NCBI RefSeq assembly: GCF_030770395.1
Contig: NZ_CP132480.1
Span: forward strand, 1,632,890 to 1,696,889
Length of the DNA: 64,000 bases
Source of the DNA: Telluria beijingensis
Lineage (GTDB): Bacteria; Pseudomonadota; Gammaproteobacteria; Burkholderiales; Burkholderiaceae_D
Direction: 5' to 3'
Within the stretch, counting starts at the first letter, position 1. Every line of letters begins with the position of its first letter. Shown here piece by piece: positions 59,720 to 64,000 of this stretch. Below the pieces are notes generated by a model that worked only from the letters and a program-made list of their open reading frames with translations, did not search any database and had not been told where the DNA came from. The translations under genes and the position numbers were made by a program.

Positions 59720-60430
59720 ATGGCACGCACCGTCCAACTGAAAATCTACCGCTACGATCCGGACAAGGATTCGAAGCCCTATATGCAAGACGTGACCGTC
59801 GAGCTGAAAGACACCGACAAGATGCTGCTCGACGCCCTGCAGCGCATCAAGTCGGACGTCGACGACTCGCTGGCGCTGCGCCGCTCGTGCCGCGAAGGCG
59901 TGTGCGGCTCGGACGCGATGAACATCAACGGCAAGAACGGCCTGGCCTGCACCACCAACCTGAACGAGCTGACCCAGCCGATCGTGCTGCGTCCGCTGCC
60001 GGGCCTGCCGGTGGTGCGCGACCTGATCGTCGACATGACCAACTTCTTCAAGCAGTACCACTCGATCAAGCCGTACCTGATCAACGACTCGATCAAGCCC
60101 GAGAAAGAGCGCCTGCAGTCGCCCGAAGAGCGCGAAGAGCTCGACGGCCTGTACGAGTGCATCCTGTGCGCCTGCTGCTCGACCTCGTGCCCGTCGTTCT
60201 GGTGGAACCCGGACAAGTTCGTCGGCCCGGCCGGCCTGCTGCAGGCCTACCGCTTCATCGCCGACTCGCGCGACGAAGCGACCAACGACCGCCTGGACAA
60301 CCTGGAAGACCCGTACCGCCTGTTCCGCTGCCATTCGATCATGAACTGCACGGACGTGTGTCCGAAGGGCCTGAATCCGAACAAGGCGATCGGCAAGATC
60401 AAGGAATTGCTGGTTCGTCGCGCCATTTAA
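59720..60430 (+). CDS. sdhB: Succinate dehydrogenase iron-sulfur subunit
   Basis: The 236-residue protein has ligands for all three clusters: [24 protein letters not shown] for [2Fe-2S], and [16 protein letters not shown] plus [17 protein letters not shown] for [4Fe-4S] and [3Fe-4S]. It passes electrons from SdhA to quinone. Confidence 0.97.
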   Translation: MARTVQLKIYRYDPDKDSKPYMQDVTVELKDTDKMLLDALQRIKSDVDDSLALRRSCREGVCGSDAMNINGKNGLACTTNLNELTQPIVLRPLPGLPVVRDLIVDMTNFFKQYHSIKPYLINDSIKPEKERLQSPEEREELDGLYECILCACCSTSCPSFWWNPDKFVGPAGLLQAYRFIADSRDEATNDRLDNLEDPYRLFRCHSIMNCTDVCPKGLNPNKAIGKIKELLVRRAI

Positions 60431-60512
60431 TTGGCGCCATGCATGCGGCGGCCGGCATGGCGCCGCATGTGGTGTGCAGACGTGCGTTCAACGGCGAGGT
60501 TTTCAGCGCCGG

Positions 60513-60580
60513 TTGAACGCGTCGGCGGGGGACCCGCCAACCCTACGTAGGGTTGGCGGCTATGCCGCCGACGCGTTCAA
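60513..60580. repeat. Nested palindromic repeat between sdhB and sdhE
   Basis: Outer 16-bp arms (TTGAACGCGTCGGCGG at 60513-60528 and its exact complement at 60565-60580) enclose a perfect 24-bp palindrome (60535-60558, centred on CTACGTAG). Just to the left, GCGTTCAACGGCG and CGCCGGTTGAACGC form a related hairpin. The block resembles dispersed intergenic palindromes. The rest of the 266-nt gap shows nothing else. Confidence 0.85.
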
Positions 60581-60696
60581 CGAACGTGTGCATACCCGTT
60601 TGGGCGTCGAAAAACGCCGAAGCAATACAGTAAAAGTACCGTACTGCCGAATCGCGGCAGCCGGAGTAAGATGTCGAACCAACAACGGACTCTAGT

Positions 60697-60975
60697 GTGA
60701 CTACTAGCTCGAACGCGCATCAATCCGATCCGGCCAACCGTGCCCGCCTGCGCTGGCGTGCACGCCGGGGCCTGCTCGAGAACGATCTGATTCTCACGCG
60801 CTTCCTGGATGCGCACGAAGAAGAACTGACCGACGAAGAGGTCGATGCGCTGACCCGTCTGCTCGATCTGGCGGACAACCCGTTGATGGACCTGCTGCTG
60901 GGACGCTCCGAGCCTTCCGGCGACGTCGACCTGCCGCATGTGCGTGCCTTGCTGGCGCGGTTGCGGCAAGCGTAA
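60697..60975 (+). CDS. sdhE: Succinate dehydrogenase assembly factor SdhE
   Basis: The 92-residue helical protein contains the SdhE signature RLRWRARRGLLENDLILTRFLD (the RGxxE flavinylation motif), followed by LTDEEVDALTRLLDLADNPLMDLLLG. It promotes covalent FAD attachment to SdhA. It starts at GTG (60697; another GTG at 60695 is out of frame). Confidence 0.93.
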   Translation: MTTSSNAHQSDPANRARLRWRARRGLLENDLILTRFLDAHEEELTDEEVDALTRLLDLADNPLMDLLLGRSEPSGDVDLPHVRALLARLRQA

Positions 60976-61071
60976 GCGAAATTGGGCATCCGATCGGTCT
61001 CGCGGGCCGGTCGCGGCGCCCCCCGGTTTCGTTTTATTTTGTAGAACCCACTCCCACAAGAAGGAAGTGCC

Positions 61072-62373
61072 ATGAACATCTCTGATACCAAAGCCACCCT
61101 GTCGTTCTCGGACGGCAGCCCGTCGGTCGACATGCCAATCTACAAGGGCACCATCGGCCCGGACGTCATCGACATCCGCAAGCTGTACGGCCAGACCGGC
61201 AAGTTCACCTACGACCCTGGCTTCATGTCGACCGCCTCGTGCAACTCGAGCATCACCTACATCGACGGTGACAAGGGCGAGCTGCTGTACCGCGGCTACC
61301 CGATCGAGCAACTGGCCGTCAACTGCGACTTCCTGGAGACCTGCTACCTGCTGCTGAACGGCGAACTGCCGAACGCCGAAGAGAAGGCGAAGTTCAGCGA
61401 CACCGTGACCAAGCACACGATGATCCACGAGCAGATGAACTTCTTCTTCCGTGGCTTCCGCCGTGACGCGCACCCGATGTCGGTGCTGGTCGGCACCGTC
61501 GGCGCGCTGGCCTCGTTCTACCACGACTCGCTGGACATCAACGATGCCAAGCAGCGCGAGATCTCGGCGATCCGCCTGATCGCCAAGCTGCCGACGCTGG
61601 CCGCGATGGCCTACAAATATTCGATCGGCCAGCCGTTCATGTACCCGCGCAACGACCTGTCGTACAGCGCCAACTTCATGTACATGATGTTCGGTAACCC
61701 GTGCGAAGAGTACAAGGTCAACGACGTGCTGGTGCGCGCCCTGGACCGCATCCTGATCCTGCACGCCGACCACGAGCAGAACGCATCGACCTCGACCGTC
61801 CGCCTGGCCGGTTCGTCGGGCGCCAACCCGTTCGCCTGTATCGCAGCCGGCATCGCCTGCCTGTGGGGCCCTGCCCACGGCGGCGCCAACGAAGCGGCAC
61901 TGAACATGCTGAAGGAAATCGGCTCGGTCGAGAACATCCCTGCCTTCATCGAGAAGGTCAAGGACAAGAACTCGGGCGTGAAGCTGATGGGCTTCGGTCA
62001 CCGCGTGTACAAGAACTTCGACCCACGCGCCAAGCTGATGCGCGAAACCTGCCACGAAGTGCTGAACGAACTGGGCCTGCAGGACGACCCGCTGTTCAAG
62101 CTCGCGATGGAACTGGAAAAGATCGCCCTGAACGACGAATACTTCGTGTCGCGCAAGCTGTACCCGAACGTCGACTTCTACTCGGGCATCGTGCAATCGG
62201 CCCTGGGCATCCCGACCTCGATGTTCACCGGTATCTTTGCCATGGCCCGCACCATCGGCTGGATCGCCCAGTGGAACGAAATGATCGCCGATCCAGAGCA
62301 GAAGATCGGCCGTCCACGTCAGCTGTTCGTCGGTTCGCCGGTGCGTGACGTGCCGTCGATCGACAAGCGTTAA
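61072..62373 (+). CDS. gltA: Citrate synthase, type II
   Basis: The 433-residue enzyme condenses oxaloacetate and acetyl-CoA. It has the hexameric-type N-terminal domain ([34 protein letters not shown]) and catalytic residues in [56 protein letters not shown] and [16 protein letters not shown] precedes the ATG. It ends the sdh-gltA block with a strong terminator. Confidence 0.97.
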   Translation: MNISDTKATLSFSDGSPSVDMPIYKGTIGPDVIDIRKLYGQTGKFTYDPGFMSTASCNSSITYIDGDKGELLYRGYPIEQLAVNCDFLETCYLLLNGELPNAEEKAKFSDTVTKHTMIHEQMNFFFRGFRRDAHPMSVLVGTVGALASFYHDSLDINDAKQREISAIRLIAKLPTLAAMAYKYSIGQPFMYPRNDLSYSANFMYMMFGNPCEEYKVNDVLVRALDRILILHADHEQNASTSTVRLAGSSGANPFACIAAGIACLWGPAHGGANEAALNMLKEIGSVENIPAFIEKVKDKNSGVKLMGFGHRVYKNFDPRAKLMRETCHEVLNELGLQDDPLFKLAMELEKIALNDEYFVSRKLYPNVDFYSGIVQSALGIPTSMFTGIFAMARTIGWIAQWNEMIADPEQKIGRPRQLFVGSPVRDVPSIDKR

Positions 62374-62394
62374 TTTCAACGCGACGTCATCAGG

Positions 62395-62418
62395 AAGCGG
62401 GCTAAGGCCCGCTTTTTT
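62395..62418 (+). terminator. Rho-independent terminator of gltA
   Basis: AAGCGGGC / GCCCGCTT form an 8-bp stem around TAAG, followed by T6. Confidence 0.93.
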
Positions 62419-62434
62419 CTTGGCGCACTGCCGG

Positions 62435-62866
62435 TTACTTGTCCACTGGCGGGAACGCTTTCGCCTGGCATCTCGGGCAGTACAGGTACAAGGTTCGGCC
62501 GTCGCTCAGCGTCAGCGAGCCGGCGCGGTATCGCTGGATTGCCCAGGTACCAGTGACGCCGTTCTTGAAGCTCACCTCTCCGCTCGCATGGCAGGGCGAC
62601 CAGTCGAGCATATGGTGGAAATCGTGCTCGGCGACTTCGGACGCCTTGCCGATGTACGCACGGATTTCCTGATGGCTGAGCATGAAGTCCGTACACACTT
62701 CTGTCGGTTCGCCAGCAACCGGCGATGTCGCTCCGTTACTCCGGATCGTGATGGCGCTGATCGGTGCAAGATGTGTTCGGCGCAGGTTCGGTTCCGTATC
62801 AGAACTTCCATTTGCTGTTACTGACGTGCCTGCCGTTAACGCAAAAATCAATAAAGCGATCACCAT
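62435..62866 (-). CDS. Exported hypothetical protein, candidate immunity partner of the amidase
   Basis: The 143-residue protein has a signal peptide (MVIALLIFALTAGTSVTA) and a small mature domain with four Cys (EVCTDF, WSPCHASG, YCPRCQAK). The last pair, CPRC, could bind metal or form a disulfide. It overlaps the amidase gene upstream by 7 nt. A periplasmic protein coupled to a cell-wall amidase that lacks a signal peptide is the classic layout of an effector-immunity pair. I recognise no family. Confidence 0.65.
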   Translation of the reverse strand: MVIALLIFALTAGTSVTANGSSDTEPNLRRTHLAPISAITIRSNGATSPVAGEPTEVCTDFMLSHQEIRAYIGKASEVAEHDFHHMLDWSPCHASGEVSFKNGVTGTWAIQRYRAGSLTLSDGRTLYLYCPRCQAKAFPPVDK

Positions 62867-63471
62867 GATGCGCTCTTGGCTTCAGTCGGATTCTTGCGGG
62901 AGACGACCGGATGCCTGAATATCTCGGTCATCGATATGCCATAAGTCGAGGTGATCTCGGCGACCAGCCAGCGAAGCGAGGCGTTTTGCTGCGCACTTAC
63001 CGTTTCATAGACCCCGTGTTCAGCCGGGTTCTGGCCTTTGGCGACGACCACGGTACCAACAATCTCGATCCCGATGCTGTCCTCGTTCGATGGATAGCGC
63101 TGTGGCACGTCCTTCGCCATCTCCATCCGATGTTCGGCCTTTGGGTTAAAGCGCTTCAGTGTCTGAAGCTCGGTCGGAGTACAACGGTACTCGGCAACGC
63201 AGCGTGCGCGAAGTCTGCCCACATGCGAGGTTTGTCGTAGCAGTGACGCGGTCTGGTAGATTGTCCCATCCTTGTCGATCAAGAAATGGGCACCGTTCGC
63301 GTGTTTCATTGTATAGCTACTCAAGCTCGAGGCACCGGTTGCCGCACCGGTCTGGTGAACGATGATTCCGCGAATTCTCTGTAAAACGCCGCGCTCGATC
63401 ATAGGGCGCGCAGCTAGTTTCACTCGTGCGCTGAGGATGTAGCCATGACTGTTCACATGAAGCATCTTCAC
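62860..63471 (-). CDS. N-acetylmuramoyl-L-alanine amidase (PGRP/amidase_2 fold), possible antibacterial effector
   Basis: The 203-residue protein has zinc-site His39 in RGIIVHQTGA, a substrate core NGAHFLIDKDGTIYQTASLLRQTSHVG, SIGIEIVG with Glu136, and His187 in FRHPVVSRKNPTEA. It has no signal peptide. The region GAHFLIDKDGTIYQTAS...RYPSNEDSIGIE resembles T6SS-linked amidases as I recall them, but no VgrG or PAAR is adjacent; the nearest are 13-16 kb away. It could also be a phage-derived or peptidoglycan-recycling amidase. Confidence 0.8.
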   Translation of the reverse strand: MKMLHVNSHGYILSARVKLAARPMIERGVLQRIRGIIVHQTGAATGASSLSSYTMKHANGAHFLIDKDGTIYQTASLLRQTSHVGRLRARCVAEYRCTPTELQTLKRFNPKAEHRMEMAKDVPQRYPSNEDSIGIEIVGTVVVAKGQNPAEHGVYETVSAQQNASLRWLVAEITSTYGISMTEIFRHPVVSRKNPTEAKSASW

Positions 63472-63623
63472 CTCGTTCTATAGCAATTATTTGACGACAC
63501 TGAGCTTGGAACAATGGTGCTTCTGACGTCTTGTTCTTGCGCAGTATTCCTGATGTGTATATGTTGCCGGTGTACTCATGAAGTCGTTCTAATCTCGCCC
63601 TCATCCATTTGTTTAAGGAAATA

Positions 63624-64000
63624 TATGCGCTTCACGCGTTTTGCCCTGCTAGCGTCTGCACTGGTAGTTGCCAGTTTCGCCCATGCGTCGCCGACCGACC
63701 CACGCAACGGCGCCGAATTCACCACCCTGGCCAAGCCCCAGGCCACCCAGGTAAGTGGCAAGAAGGTCGAGGTGATCGAGTTCTTCGCCTACCACTGCGG
63801 CGCCTGCAACGCCTTCGAACCGACGCTGGTCAACTGGGCCAAGAAGCAGGGCGACAATATCGTGATGCGCCGCATTCCGCTGCCGTTCCAGGGCCCGCTC
63901 GATCCGGAAGCTCGCCTGTTCCTGACCCTGGAAGCGATGGGCAAGCTCGACGAATACCACCACCGCGTATTCCGCGCCGTGCATGTGGAGCGCAAGCGCC
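63624..64000 (+). CDS. dsbA: Thiol:disulfide interchange protein DsbA, N-terminal part
   Basis: The frame runs off the right edge; about 125 residues are visible. A signal peptide (MRFTRFALLASALVVASFAHA) is followed by a thioredoxin fold with the active site in EFFAYHCGACNAFEP (Cys58, Cys61). The dipeptide is GA, not the usual PH of DsbA. AAGGAAA precedes the ATG. The 152-nt AT-rich gap upstream likely contains the promoter. Confidence 0.88.

Noticed and set aside
57788..60334. An 848-codon open frame on the minus strand opposite sdhD, sdhA and sdhB
   Set aside because: It spans three clearly real genes and the translation has antisense-type composition with no motif.

Overview
The window looks like a chromosomal segment of a high-GC betaproteobacterium, most likely Oxalobacteraceae (Massilia or a close relative). 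The support is gene order and protein character: purF followed by a transsulfuration enzyme, rpsF-priB-rpsR-rplI-dnaB, and a TCA block of mdh / gntR-sdhCDAB-sdhE-gltA with acnA beside it. Inverted pairs of a GTCGTTCCCGC...GAACCCAAG repeat also fit. No database search was possible; assignments rest on motifs, lengths, neighbours and start-site evidence.

Layout. 1-5.7 kb: the end of purF, a Cys/Met-metabolism PLP enzyme, a Sel1-like secreted protein, lexA with its own SOS box, and the ribosomal rpsF-priB-rpsR-rplI operon. 5.7-9.8 kb: dnaB, a DUF47/PiT phosphate-uptake pair and a metallo-hydrolase. 9.9-12.5 kb: an ECF42-type sigma factor with two DGPF (YCII-like) proteins and a VOC protein; a matching promoter lies inside the cluster. 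12.5-21.8 kb: housekeeping and metabolic genes (phoH, bcp, alaC-like, hom, a lysophospholipid transporter/acyltransferase fusion) with repeat-rich intergenic DNA. 21.8-24 kb: tRNA-Pro(GGG), a hexanucleotide repeat and a lower-GC HipBA module with a four-site operator. 24-35 kb: a hybrid histidine kinase, a cyclic-nucleotide-binding flavoprotein, a ZntB-type transporter, a CadR/CDF metal-resistance pair, a glycosyltransferase/HAD pair and two very hydrophilic stress-type proteins. 35-43 kb: an M14 carboxypeptidase, CYTH protein, serine hydrolase, glf, an SDR/LysR divergent pair and DUF2863. 43-44 kb: a strong Fur box, an apparently non-coding folded transcript with a terminator, then piuC. 44-50.2 kb: an orphan type VI secretion islet (vgrG, DUF4123 chaperone, DUF3304 candidate immunity, Tle1 lipase, PAAR). 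50.3-62.4 kb: TCA genes. 62.4-64 kb: a peptidoglycan amidase with a secreted partner, then the start of a dsbA.

How it works together. Much of the right half encodes consecutive TCA steps (citrate synthase, aconitase, succinate dehydrogenase, malate dehydrogenase). Two of these enzymes are Fe-S proteins. About 14 kb upstream of sdhC, by position, is what looks like an iron-repressed small RNA gene: a perfect 19-bp Fur palindrome over a -10 box, two stem-loops, a C-rich single-stranded stretch and a Rho-independent terminator, with no plausible protein. Its C-rich stretch can pair imperfectly with the sdhC ribosome binding site. This is the observation I would follow first. The T6SS islet and the amidase/partner pair are accessory interbacterial-competition loci, and hipBA is an accessory toxin-antitoxin locus.
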